Assembly: GCF_025359345.1 (NCBI RefSeq)
Contig: NZ_JANYGQ010000036.1
Coordinates: forward strand, 1 to 64,000
Direction: 5' to 3'
Source: Mucilaginibacter sp.
Lineage (GTDB): Bacteria; Bacteroidota; Bacteroidia; Sphingobacteriales; Sphingobacteriaceae
Length of the DNA stretch: 64,000 nt
Part shown: positions 1-8,392 of the stretch, piece by piece
How the letters are laid out: every line of letters begins with the position of its first letter
How positions within the stretch are numbered: the first letter of the stretch is position 1
Program-made: the position numbers and the translations under genes
Notes under the pieces: generated by a model
The model's input: only the letters and a program-made list of their open reading frames with translations
Told to the model about the DNA's origin: nothing
Database searches by the model: none

Positions 1-1338
1 GCAGTAGCAGGGCACGATAAAGATGCCGGCAAGGTAGATTCGCTGAATAAAGAAGGCGGCGACCTTAAGGTGAAAGGATTTTTAGACGTTAAAGAATTTA
101 TACAAAGCCTTACCACGCCACGCGCTATTATGATGCTGGTACCAGCCGGCAAACCGGTTGATAGTGTAATTGCAGAACTTTCTCCCCTTTTGGATAAGGG
201 CGATATTTTAATAGATGGCGGTAACTCGCACTTTACAGATACCAACCGCCGTGTTGAAGAATTAGAGGCTAATGGCCTGCACTTTTTCGGAATGGGCGTT
301 TCTGGAGGTGAAGAAGGCGCACGCCGCGGCCCAAGCATGATGCCGGGTGGCGATAAAGATGCCTACACGGTTATGAAGCCGATCTTTGAAGCTATTGCTG
401 CTAAGGTTGATGGCGTGCCTTGTGTAACCTATATAGGCCCCGGTGCATCTGGCCACTTTGTGAAGATGGTGCATAATGGTATCGAGTACGGTATTATGCA
501 ATTAATTGCCGAGACCTACGAGATAATGAAGAAAGGCCTGAAGCTGGACAATGCCACCATGGGCGAAGTATTTTCTAAATGGAACGATGGGCGCTTAAAG
601 TCTTTCCTGCTTGATATCACCAAGGATATTTTCAAATATAAAGCACCAGGCAGCGACCATTTGTTATTGGATGATATAAAGGACGAAGCCAAGGCAAAAG
701 GCACCGGTAAATGGACATCGCAAGTGGCTATGGATTTGCAGGCGCCAATCCCAACTGTTGATACTGCTGTTGCCATGCGCGATTTATCAAAATATAAGGC
801 TTTGCGCGTACAGGCCAGCGAGCTTTACAGCAAGGACGAGATTGTACTGGATGTAAATAAAGACGAGTTTTTAACTGCTTTGGAGCAGGCTTTTTATTTT
901 AACATGATAATCAGCTACGCACAGGGCATGCACTTACTGTCATTAGCATCTGCGGAATATAAATACGATTTGCATTTAGGCGATATTGCCAAAATATGGC
1001 GCGGCGGCTGTATTATCCGTTCAGAGTTTTTGAACGATATTTTCAACGCCTATCAAAAGGATGCAAAATTGGCGCACCTTTTATTAGATGGCAGTGTTGA
1101 GGAACTGGTTAAGGCAGCCGTACCGGGTGCCCGTAAAGTGCTTTCGGCAACCATTGCGGCAGGTATTGCAGCACCGGCCTATGCATCGTCATTAAGTTAT
1201 TTCGATGCTTTCCGCAGCGCAAGAATGCCATCAAACTTAACCCAGGCACAACGCGATTATTTTGGCGCGCATACCTACGAGCTTGTTGGCAAAGAGGGCG
1301 TGTTCCATACACAATGGACTGCAAATAGCGAAGGTTAA
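1..1338 (+). CDS. gnd: 6-phosphogluconate dehydrogenase, decarboxylating (5' end outside window)
   Basis: This enzyme oxidises and decarboxylates 6-phosphogluconate to ribulose 5-phosphate with NADP+, the third step of the oxidative pentose phosphate pathway, in the cytoplasm. The reading frame is open from base 1, so the N-terminal Rossmann nucleotide-binding start lies upstream. The 445 visible residues include the substrate loop SGGEEGARRGPSMMPGG, the KMVHNGIEYG segment with the catalytic Lys and Asn, and the C-terminal RDYFGAHTYE tail typical of the family. A GTG at 70 is not the real start, because family sequence (AGHDKDAGKVDSLNKEG) continues upstream of it in frame. The gene is followed after 33 bp by zwf and then pgl, so all three oxidative-branch enzymes sit together on one strand and are probably co-transcribed. 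Identity is secure; only the 5' end is unknown. Confidence 0.97.
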   Translation, partial: AVAGHDKDAGKVDSLNKEGGDLKVKGFLDVKEFIQSLTTPRAIMMLVPAGKPVDSVIAELSPLLDKGDILIDGGNSHFTDTNRRVEELEANGLHFFGMGVSGGEEGARRGPSMMPGGDKDAYTVMKPIFEAIAAKVDGVPCVTYIGPGASGHFVKMVHNGIEYGIMQLIAETYEIMKKGLKLDNATMGEVFSKWNDGRLKSFLLDITKDIFKYKAPGSDHLLLDDIKDEAKAKGTGKWTSQVAMDLQAPIPTVDTAVAMRDLSKYKALRVQASELYSKDEIVLDVNKDEFLTALEQAFYFNMIISYAQGMHLLSLASAEYKYDLHLGDIAKIWRGGCIIRSEFLNDIFNAYQKDAKLAHLLLDGSVEELVKAAVPGARKVLSATIAAGIAAPAYASSLSYFDAFRSARMPSNLTQAQRDYFGAHTYELVGKEGVFHTQWTANSEG

Positions 1339-1371
1339 TTATCATATTTTTTAGCTGATAATATCATTACA

Positions 1372-2883
1372 ATGAGCACAACAAAATCAGAACCTACTAT
1401 ATTCATCATTTTTGGTGGTACCGGCGATTTGAACTCCCGGAAGATAGCCCCAGCGCTTTATAACTTATTTTTGGATGGCTGGCTACCCCACCAATTTTCG
1501 ATAATCGGTACAGGCCGTACCAAGCTTACCGATGAGCAGTTCAGGGATAACCTGCATAACGATATCGACCAGTTTTCGCGCAGCGGAAAAACCGATGATA
1601 AGAAATGGGCCGAGTTTTCGGCCAATATTTATTACCAGGTATCTGACGCGACTGATGCTGAAACTTATAAAGAGTTCGGCAAACGTATTGACAAGCACAA
1701 TGCCGAATGGAAAACCCAGGCGAACGTAATTTTCTATTTAGCGGTAGCGCCAAACTTCTTCCCAATCATCGCTTCAAACATATCGAAAGCCAAGCTGGCC
1801 GAAGATAAAAACAGGGTACGCATCATTATCGAAAAACCTTTCGGGCATGATTTGGAAACGGCAAAAGAGCTGAACCAATTGCTTTCAGGTATTTTTGACG
1901 AGTGCCAGATTTACCGCATTGACCATTACCTTGGCAAGGAAACGGTACAAAATATTATGGCTTTCCGTTTTGCCAACAGTATCCTGGAGCCGCTATGGAA
2001 CCGTAATTATATTGAGCATGTGCAAATATCGGTTACCGAGCAATTGGGTGTTGAAGAGCGCGGCGATTACTACGACGGGGCCGGTGCGATGCGCGATATG
2101 ATACAGAACCACCTGTTGCAATTACTTTGCCACGTGGCCATGGAACCGCCGGTAAGCTTTAATGCTGATGAGGTACGTGACCGCAAGGTTGACGTTTTGA
2201 AGGCTATGCGCCGCTTCACTCCGGATGATGTTCGTTTATCGGCCGTAAGGGGCCAATATGGCAGCGGCTGGATGAAGGGAAAGGAAGTGCCCGGATATCG
2301 CGAGGAGCCCAAAGTAGACCCGCAATCGAACACAGAAACATTTGCAGCCATTAAGTTTTTTGTAGATAACTGGCGCTGGCACGGTGTTCCGTTTTACCTG
2401 CGTACCGGCAAGCGGATGCACCAGTCGTCATCTGTAATTACCATCCAGTTTAAGGATGTTCCGCATTTAATATTCCCCGCCGAATCAAGCGAAAGCTGGC
2501 AGCAAAACAGGCTGATTATTAGTATTCAGCCCGAAATGAGCATCCGTTTACAGGTGCAGGCTAAACGCCCGGGACTTGACATGGTATTAAATACGGTAGA
2601 TATGGTATTCGACTATAAGGGCACATACGCTGCACAGGCACCTGAGGCTTACGAAACACTGATACTGGATACCATGCTGGGCGACCAAACCCTGTTTATG
2701 CGTGGCGACCAGGTTGAAGCTGCGTGGGAGTTAGTAATGCCTATTTTAAGCACCTGGCAAAATAAGAAGAGTTTAAATTTCCCTAATTATTCCGCCGACT
2801 CATGGGGGCCAGAATCTGCAGAGGCTTTGATAGCCCGCGATGGATTTAACTGGTTTACATTGCCGGTGAATGGGAAGAAGTAG
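1372..2883 (+). CDS. zwf: Glucose-6-phosphate 1-dehydrogenase
   Basis: Catalyses the first step of the oxidative pentose phosphate pathway, oxidising glucose 6-phosphate to 6-phosphoglucono-delta-lactone with NADP+. The 503-residue length is normal for the family. The N-terminus has the nucleotide-binding loop in the form FGGTGDLNSRKIAPALY, a GGTGDL variant of the common GASGDL. The substrate motif RIDHYLGKE with the catalytic His is at about residue 180, preceded by IIEKPFGHD. The ATG at 1372 lies 33 bp after the gnd stop and places the Rossmann loop at the usual distance from the N-terminus. It sits between gnd and pgl, so the three genes supply NADPH and ribulose 5-phosphate together. The longer gap of about 134 bp to pgl is filled by a repeat. 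No frameshift or missing catalytic residue is seen. Confidence 0.98.
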   Translation: MSTTKSEPTIFIIFGGTGDLNSRKIAPALYNLFLDGWLPHQFSIIGTGRTKLTDEQFRDNLHNDIDQFSRSGKTDDKKWAEFSANIYYQVSDATDAETYKEFGKRIDKHNAEWKTQANVIFYLAVAPNFFPIIASNISKAKLAEDKNRVRIIIEKPFGHDLETAKELNQLLSGIFDECQIYRIDHYLGKETVQNIMAFRFANSILEPLWNRNYIEHVQISVTEQLGVEERGDYYDGAGAMRDMIQNHLLQLLCHVAMEPPVSFNADEVRDRKVDVLKAMRRFTPDDVRLSAVRGQYGSGWMKGKEVPGYREEPKVDPQSNTETFAAIKFFVDNWRWHGVPFYLRTGKRMHQSSSVITIQFKDVPHLIFPAESSESWQQNRLIISIQPEMSIRLQVQAKRPGLDMVLNTVDMVFDYKGTYAAQAPEAYETLILDTMLGDQTLFMRGDQVEAAWELVMPILSTWQNKKSLNFPNYSADSWGPESAEALIARDGFNWFTLPVNGKK

Positions 2884-2884
2884 T

Positions 2885-3014
2885 GGTTAGTGATTGGAGG
2901 TTAGAGATTAGTTAAAGCGAGCAAACGGCGAAAGTATTGCAACTAATCTCTGATCTCCAACCTCTGATCTCCAACACCAACTAACCTCTAGTCTCCAGTC
3001 TCTAATCTCTAACC
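2885..3014. repeat. Dispersed CTCTAATCTCCAATC-type inverted repeat
   Basis: Nearly the whole zwf-pgl gap is made of a low-complexity inverted repeat. The left arm (2885-2913) reads GGTTAGTGATTGGAGGTTAG and continues. The right arm (2940-3014) contains several degenerate copies of the complementary unit, such as CTAATCTCTGATCTCCAACC and CCAGTCTCTAATCTCTAACC. Single degenerate copies occur near 44010-44032 and 55767-55795, just downstream of array genes D and G. No gene is visible here. It could fold as an RNA hairpin between zwf and pgl. Confidence 0.7.
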
Positions 3015-3017
3015 ACC

Positions 3018-3743
3018 ATGAGTTTAAATATTTATAACACAGCCGACGAAGTACTTACCGCATTAGCTGAGTATTTTGTAATAATTGGAAGCGAGGCCAT
3101 TGGTAAAAATGGTAAATTCTCCGTAGCGTTATCGGGTGGGAGTTCACCCAAGAAGCTCTACGAACTGCTCGCAACTTCGTATCACGACCAGCTGGATTGG
3201 GAGAAAGTTTTCTTCTTTTTTGGCGATGAGCGCAATGTTCCACAGGACAGTCCCGACAGCAATTACCTGATGGCTAAAAAAGCCCTGTTTATTCCGCTGT
3301 TTATAGACCCGCACCAGATTTTCGCGGTTGATACCGCCCTTGAGCCTAAAGAAGCGGCCAAAAAATACCAGGAAGAGGTAGAGCAATTTTTTGACGAAAC
3401 CGAACTCAGCTTTGATTTAATCCTGCTGGGTCTTGGTGATAATTCACACACAGCATCGTTATTCCCGCACACGCCGGTATTGCATGATCGTGTACCGGGC
3501 GTTAGCGAAGTGTTTTTGCCCGACCAGCAAGTTTATCGCATTACCATGAACGCCCCGTTAATCAACGAGGCCCAGAACATCGCCTTTTTAGTGTATGGCG
3601 AAGGAAAAGCGATAGCCGTGCATCACGTGTTAGAGGATGAGGAGGATATTGAAGAGTACCCCGCACAGCTTATTGAGCCTATTGTAGGGCAAATTCAATG
3701 GTTTTTGGATGAAGCGGCAGCTTCGATGCTGGAAGCGAAGTAA
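3018..3743 (+). CDS. pgl: 6-phosphogluconolactonase (DevB/NagB-fold type)
   Basis: Hydrolyses 6-phosphoglucono-delta-lactone to 6-phosphogluconate, linking Zwf to Gnd. The 241 residues match the DevB family, which shares the glucosamine-6-phosphate isomerase fold. Visible motifs are ALSGGSSPKKLYELL near residue 40, FFFGDERNVP near 75 and LGLGDNSHTASLFP near 140; the last two hold the catalytic and substrate-binding acids and His. The ATG at 3018 directly follows the repeat-filled gap after zwf, with no good ribosome binding site, as is usual in this phylum. The three-gene order gnd-zwf-pgl makes the function near certain. The gene ends about 10 bp before a palindromic repeat that separates it from the convergent DUF4350 gene. 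Confidence 0.96.
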   Translation: MSLNIYNTADEVLTALAEYFVIIGSEAIGKNGKFSVALSGGSSPKKLYELLATSYHDQLDWEKVFFFFGDERNVPQDSPDSNYLMAKKALFIPLFIDPHQIFAVDTALEPKEAAKKYQEEVEQFFDETELSFDLILLGLGDNSHTASLFPHTPVLHDRVPGVSEVFLPDQQVYRITMNAPLINEAQNIAFLVYGEGKAIAVHHVLEDEEDIEEYPAQLIEPIVGQIQWFLDEAAASMLEAK

Positions 3744-3753
3744 AAACACTTAT

Positions 3754-3866
3754 TGTCATTGCGAGGAACGAAGCAATCGCATACTGTACAGGGCGAATGG
3801 CTCGGTGTAAAACCTGCAAAGCGGGACTGCAGAGTTCGCGGTTGCCACGCTGCGCTAGCAATGACA
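3754..3866. repeat. Dispersed palindromic repeat (GTCATTGCGAGGAACGAAGC type)
   Basis: Left arm 3754-3780 begins TGTCATTGCGAGGAACGAAG. Right arm 3837-3866 is its near reverse complement, ending TAGCAATGACA. The arms enclose about 56 bp. From general knowledge, this sequence family is scattered in intergenic positions in many bacterial genomes. Here it sits exactly between the convergent pgl and DUF4350 genes and could serve as a bidirectional stem-loop at both 3' ends. Confidence 0.8.
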
Positions 3867-3870
3867 AGTT

Positions 3871-4662
3871 TTATTTGGTCGGTAGGACCTGCCCCATCAG
3901 CCACGCCACCAAATCATTCGCAGCCTTATCATTTTCGAACGACTTAGGTAACCGGCCATTAGTATATTCATCATACAACCATGGGTCGCCAACGGCGATA
4001 ACAGTTCCTTTCCCATATTTTGCAGTGGCTATTATTACAGCGCCGCTGCTATTTTTTAATAACGGCTTAGCCTGGCCGCTTAGTTCTATAGAGCAGGCGT
4101 CTTTCATAAATACCTTACCGGCGGTTTTAAAAACCGGGTTGCCTGTGGTTACTATTGCACCATCTTCAAAATGGCTGTCATCAATTACATGGTTTTGTAA
4201 ATCATCGTTAAAATGCATCCCGAATTTTGCGGCAAGGTTGTTGAAATGAGGCAATTCAACGTTCGCGCTGTCATTTGCCATCATTAACAGCACGCCGCCG
4301 CTTTTAACCCATGCAGCAATCGCTTTAATGTCTTTTGGTTCGATATAATTCGGATTGGGGCTCTCCTTTTTGGTATCCGGATCAACAATAATATAAATGG
4401 CTGTGCCTTTTAAGTTTTCAGTAGTCGGCGCGCTGTCCAACGTATCTAAAGCCGCGCCGGCTTTTTTAAAGGCGTCGGCAAAAATAGAAAAGCCGGAGTT
4501 AGCCTTCTCCGTCCACAAGTAATGGTAGCGCTCAACTTTGCCTGCCGGAGTTTTGTGTATCTCATGATTAAAGTAGTAATCAAGTGTCACTTTTTGTGCG
4601 TTTGCATTCACGTAAACAGAAGTGAGCAACATGGCAGCCATTAAAACTCTCAGTTTTTTCAT
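3871..4662 (-). CDS. Secreted DUF4350-like protein (glutamine-amidotransferase-like fold)
   Basis: 263 residues with a clear signal peptide (MKKLRVLMAAMLLTSVYVNANA, cleavage before Q). The body has alternating beta-alpha segments such as GTAIYIIVDPD, AAWVKSGGVLLMMAND and GKGTVIAVGDPWLYDEY, which resemble the DUF4350/class I glutamine-amidotransferase-like fold. No catalytic Cys nucleophile is obvious, so it may bind rather than hydrolyse. The start overlaps the stop of the upstream GH88 gene by 4 bp (ATGA), which implies translational coupling and a shared pathway. In Bacteroidota such proteins often accompany GH88/GH105 unsaturated uronyl hydrolases. A role in pectin or glycosaminoglycan fragment processing is inferred from that context, not from the sequence itself. 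Confidence 0.7.
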   Translation of the reverse strand: MKKLRVLMAAMLLTSVYVNANAQKVTLDYYFNHEIHKTPAGKVERYHYLWTEKANSGFSIFADAFKKAGAALDTLDSAPTTENLKGTAIYIIVDPDTKKESPNPNYIEPKDIKAIAAWVKSGGVLLMMANDSANVELPHFNNLAAKFGMHFNDDLQNHVIDDSHFEDGAIVTTGNPVFKTAGKVFMKDACSIELSGQAKPLLKNSSGAVIIATAKYGKGTVIAVGDPWLYDEYTNGRLPKSFENDKAANDLVAWLMGQVLPTK

Positions 4663-5873
4663 TTTGCGGCAAATTGTGTGTATCGTTTCATCGCTTCTGC
4701 AAAATAATAATCGGCATAGCTGATAGCAACATCAACCTCGCTTTTTTGAGGAAAATGACCCACGCTGTGCTTTAAAATAAACCCACCATTGGTACCGGGC
4801 GTAGCCTTATATTCTGACGATGACAATGTTTTTATAATAGCTTGGGCTGTATTGAAATATTTAACCCCATCACTTTTGTCGGTATACCGGCAAAGCTCTA
4901 ACAACGCCGATGCCATTATTGCCCCGGCGGATGCATCGCGCAAAGCGTTGGGAATATTAGGTGCGTTAAAATCCCAGTAAGGAATTTTATCAGCCGGCAG
5001 GTTAGGGTTGCTGAGGATGAATTCGGCTATATGTTTAGCCTGCTCCAGGTATTTTTTGTCTTTTGTTTCGCGGTACATTACGGTGAAGCCATAAAGCCCC
5101 CAAACCTGCCCCCGTGCCCATGCCGACTCGTCAGCGAAGCCCTGCGCAGTTTTTTTTTGCTGAACAGCACCCGTTTCGGGATTGTAATTTATCACGTGAT
5201 AGGAGCTATAATCGGCCCTATAGTGGTTTTTTATAGTAGTGTTGGCATGAGTTACGGCAATTTTGTAAAAACTCGAGTCGCCGGTTTCTCTCGTGGCCCA
5301 AAACAGCAATTCAAGGTTCATCATGTTATCTATTATCACCAAAAAATCTGACGGCTTTGATTCCCATGATTTGATGCACCCAACTGTAGGATTAAACCTT
5401 GTGGATAGTGATTTAGCGCTGTTTATTAATATTTGGCGATATTCCGGGTTCGGGTTTAGCCTGTTGGCATTACCAAAACTGGTGTACATCATAAAGCCAA
5501 GGTCGTGCGTGTGGGTATTATATTGCTCTTTGGCAAGGCTATCCATTGATCGTTGTCCTTCGGTCAACAGTGCAGCATCATGGTTTTGCTCATATAGATT
5601 TAATAACATACCGGCATAAAAGCCACTACACCACCAGCCGGAATTACTTGTTTCGAGTTTATTGTTAACCGGATTAAAATTCTTTGGGAAACGCCCGGCC
5701 GTAAGCTGGCTTGTTAGAAACTTATATTGGCTGTCGGCATCAGTTATGTTTTGTTTGATAATATTAAGCAGCTCGGCCTGCGGCTTTAAATACGAAACGG
5801 CCTGGGCGAAACAAGCTTGACTAAAACCGGCAAGGCGTATTAATGCAGCAATAAACAGAACCCTGGTTTTCAT
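4659..5873 (-). CDS. Glycoside hydrolase family 88, unsaturated glucuronyl hydrolase
   Basis: Removes the 4,5-unsaturated uronic acid left at the non-reducing end after polysaccharide lyases act on glycosaminoglycans, gellan, ulvan or similar polymers. It does so by hydration of the double bond. The 404 residues carry a signal peptide (cleavage after about residue 24) and an alpha6/alpha6-barrel pattern. Two Asp residues match the family pair: D124 in HTHDLGFMMYTSFGN and D182 in IIDNMMNLELLFWA. Other family segments are ARGQVWGLYGFTVMYRE and the C-terminal DVAISYADYYFAEAMKRY. It is the first gene of a two-gene operon with the DUF4350 protein and lies just downstream of a terminator. No lyase or SusD is adjacent, so the substrate is undefined. 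Confidence 0.9.
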   Translation of the reverse strand: MKTRVLFIAALIRLAGFSQACFAQAVSYLKPQAELLNIIKQNITDADSQYKFLTSQLTAGRFPKNFNPVNNKLETSNSGWWCSGFYAGMLLNLYEQNHDAALLTEGQRSMDSLAKEQYNTHTHDLGFMMYTSFGNANRLNPNPEYRQILINSAKSLSTRFNPTVGCIKSWESKPSDFLVIIDNMMNLELLFWATRETGDSSFYKIAVTHANTTIKNHYRADYSSYHVINYNPETGAVQQKKTAQGFADESAWARGQVWGLYGFTVMYRETKDKKYLEQAKHIAEFILSNPNLPADKIPYWDFNAPNIPNALRDASAGAIMASALLELCRYTDKSDGVKYFNTAQAIIKTLSSSEYKATPGTNGGFILKHSVGHFPQKSEVDVAISYADYYFAEAMKRYTQFAAK

Positions 5874-5943
5874 AGACAGTTTTAGATTATTACAGAATAG
5901 TTAGTAAAGGTATGGCCTTTTTTATTTGGAAAAAGATTGAAAT

Positions 5944-5975
5944 AAAAAGGATAATGGAACGCCATTATCCTTTTT
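5944..5975 (-). terminator. Intrinsic terminator of the TonB/DUF4249 operon
   Basis: A perfect 14-bp inverted repeat, AAAAAGGATAATGG (5944-5957) with CCATTATCCTTTTT (5962-5975) and a 4-base loop, lies 12 bp beyond the stop of the MG2/plug protein. On the minus strand the stem ends in a T run. It separates that operon from the GH88 gene downstream. Confidence 0.85.
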
Positions 5976-5986
5976 AGCTTATCGCT

Positions 5987-8347
5987 TTATTTAACCTCAA
6001 ATGTAAAATACTGGCTTGCGGCATCGCCATTGGCAGTTAACCCCTGTACAACCCCAACATATTTACCAGCCTGGTCTGATGTATAAAACGACACCTTGTC
6101 CTGGTTATTTACGTTCGGTCCCCAATATAACAGGTTCCTGAAATCGGGGATACGGCTTGTTACCTGGGCCTCGGTTTCGTAAACAGGCGAGTAAAATTGC
6201 CTGCGCAATTGTAATCCTTCGTAATCAATTACCACGGCCTTAGGGTCAAGCTCTACGCCCCCTAAGTCGCCTTTGTAGGTTGTAAAGCTAAAAACACCTT
6301 CCTGTTCGCTCGGGCCGTAAAAAAACCTTTCACGAATCACATCCAGCTTTCTCACTTTTAACGGATCGACAGAGAATATTTTATTTACATCAAAAACGGG
6401 CACACCGTCCAATATCACCAGCGGGTCGCCATCAAGAAAGCCCCGGTCATTAAGCACTTTGATATGAAACTTTCCTTTCGACCTTACAATATTATCTTCC
6501 GACACGTATTCACGTAAATCCTCTTCCATAGTAGTAAAGCGGGTAAAATCGTCGAGCTTATAGCTTTTGTAGGGCTTGCCGAAAAATGCAGTGCTGTCTG
6601 CTCCGGGATCAAATGTCTTTTTGATGTTGTTGGCCGAATAAATATTCAATATTTGAATACCCTGGCTGTGCGTCTGTAATGCAGTTTGCATGCCGTTAAC
6701 AAATTCAAATTTTGGCAGGGCTGTTTTTGAATATTGTTCCGAGAAGGGGCTGGCTATATCTATCCGGTAAGTGCTGTCGACGGTTTCATTTGTTTGTGCA
6801 ACTAACTCGCCGGGGCCATAAAAATCTTTCGTGTTAAACATTACATGTCCTGATGAGTCACTTTGCGCAGCATATACCTGCACGCGCTTGCCCGGAACGC
6901 CCATATACGCAAAGATGCCATTGGCTGATGTGTTGGTTAATGTGTTTACCAGTTTGGCGGTAACAATATGCCCCTTATACTCAGGTAAAAAGCTAAATGA
7001 AGGCGTTTTGTTTTCAAGCACCTGGTTCCATTGAAAGCGGCGCCAGCCCTGGGTAAGCATCAGGTTGTCTAGCGCTTCATCGGTTTCGGCGGTGGCATTT
7101 GCAAAATAGTAATCGGGCGATTCGATATTACCTTTCAGATCCGAACCCAGCCACAGGTAATCAAAAATATTGCTGTGGTCAACCTCCTGCAACGAATCAA
7201 CGCGGTACACAGCCATTGACATGTTTGCCAGTACCGGCTTATTTGCCATGTCTTTTGCCGCCAGGCTGATATTAACTTTTTTGCGCAACGCATATTGTTG
7301 CTGATCGGCACTTGCTGCAATTGACAGTTTTTGGCCAGGCCGTTTAAAATAAAGCCGTTCGCAAACAGGCTGCTTCGAGTTGTTAAAAATGGTGATGCTT
7401 GATATGCCATCGCCAAGCGAGTTTTTATTTATAGTAAAATGGGCAACACCAGCGCTTACCGATAGCCCTTCGGCAGCCTTAATCATTTGGCGGGTATGGG
7501 CAAACAGGAAAATATTGCCGTCGGGTCCTTTTACCTCCACATCAAGCTGAGGGCCTTTGTCAGTAAGTTTCATTACATAGCCCTGGGCGTTTATTTCAGG
7601 TAATTCTTTGGTTAGTGCTGCGCCGTTGGACTTCGCTATGGCCTTATAGGTATTTCCGGCAACGGGGGTAAAAGAAAAGTTGCCCATCCCAAACTTTAGC
7701 GATTGAAACCGGGCTACCGTATCATTGTGTTGATCTATTACCGCGCCCCTTGCAGCAGCGCCCTTGCCATTTTTGTCGACGGCTTTAAAGGCAACTTTGC
7801 TTTGCTGGCCGCTAACTAAATTACCACCCTCCGGGAAAAATTGCATATCAAAGGCCGCAGCAGTTTCCTTTGCAGGGCTGCCATCGGGCGATCGCAGCGG
7901 GTTTACAAGGGTAATCACTTTTTCGAAATAATAATCAGGGCTGAAATTTTTCATCCAGCTGGTGTAGGCTCTGAATTTGTATTTGCCATTAGCAATTGAC
8001 ACGGGTACATATAGCGAGCCGTCGCCGATGCCATTTTTTATGGAAATTTTAGCCTGCGTTACCGGGCTTTGGTTATTATCCAAAATCTCAACGTAAACTA
8101 CTTTGCTTAAGTTTAATGGCTTATGGTCGTTACCATCCACACAAAAAACCTTAAACCACACTATCTCGCCCGGCAAGTATGTGTTCTTATCTGTATGAAC
8201 AAATACCTTCTCCTGTAAAGCGCTTTGCTTGTACAAGTTGAAGCTGTTTTGCACTTCCTGTATAACCTGGGCTTTGCCGCTTAAAAAAGGAAGTAACAGA
8301 GCCGGCGTCAGCAGCATTACCTTAATGGATAGTTTAATATTTCTCAT
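5987..8347 (-). CDS. Secreted MG2-domain / TonB-plug-like protein
   Basis: 786 residues with a signal peptide (cleavage after LSGKAQ). Residues of about 40-160 (KVFVHTDKNTYLPGEIVWFK) match the MG2 domain of alpha-2-macroglobulin-type proteins. The middle is beta-rich with repeated extended segments. Near residue 640-720 there is a receptor-plug-like stretch, DGDPLVILDGVPVFDVNKIF, followed by VRKLDVIRERFFYG, but no beta-barrel follows. It is therefore not a transporter, and probably a periplasmic or surface partner. It is the last gene of the operon that contains the TonB receptor and three DUF4249 lipoproteins, and it is followed by a strong terminator. From knowledge of Bacteroidota, such proteins occur beside TonB receptors, but their job is unknown. 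Confidence 0.75.
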   Translation of the reverse strand: MRNIKLSIKVMLLTPALLLPFLSGKAQVIQEVQNSFNLYKQSALQEKVFVHTDKNTYLPGEIVWFKVFCVDGNDHKPLNLSKVVYVEILDNNQSPVTQAKISIKNGIGDGSLYVPVSIANGKYKFRAYTSWMKNFSPDYYFEKVITLVNPLRSPDGSPAKETAAAFDMQFFPEGGNLVSGQQSKVAFKAVDKNGKGAAARGAVIDQHNDTVARFQSLKFGMGNFSFTPVAGNTYKAIAKSNGAALTKELPEINAQGYVMKLTDKGPQLDVEVKGPDGNIFLFAHTRQMIKAAEGLSVSAGVAHFTINKNSLGDGISSITIFNNSKQPVCERLYFKRPGQKLSIAASADQQQYALRKKVNISLAAKDMANKPVLANMSMAVYRVDSLQEVDHSNIFDYLWLGSDLKGNIESPDYYFANATAETDEALDNLMLTQGWRRFQWNQVLENKTPSFSFLPEYKGHIVTAKLVNTLTNTSANGIFAYMGVPGKRVQVYAAQSDSSGHVMFNTKDFYGPGELVAQTNETVDSTYRIDIASPFSEQYSKTALPKFEFVNGMQTALQTHSQGIQILNIYSANNIKKTFDPGADSTAFFGKPYKSYKLDDFTRFTTMEEDLREYVSEDNIVRSKGKFHIKVLNDRGFLDGDPLVILDGVPVFDVNKIFSVDPLKVRKLDVIRERFFYGPSEQEGVFSFTTYKGDLGGVELDPKAVVIDYEGLQLRRQFYSPVYETEAQVTSRIPDFRNLLYWGPNVNNQDKVSFYTSDQAGKYVGVVQGLTANGDAASQYFTFEVK

Positions 8348-8392
8348 GATCAGTGCTATTTATATTGAGCTAAATTCTTTTTATTCAGTTAA

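Noticed and set aside
5987-8347. A second complete TonB-dependent transporter
   Set aside because: Only a plug-like stretch is present near the C-terminus, and there is no room for a beta-barrel after it.
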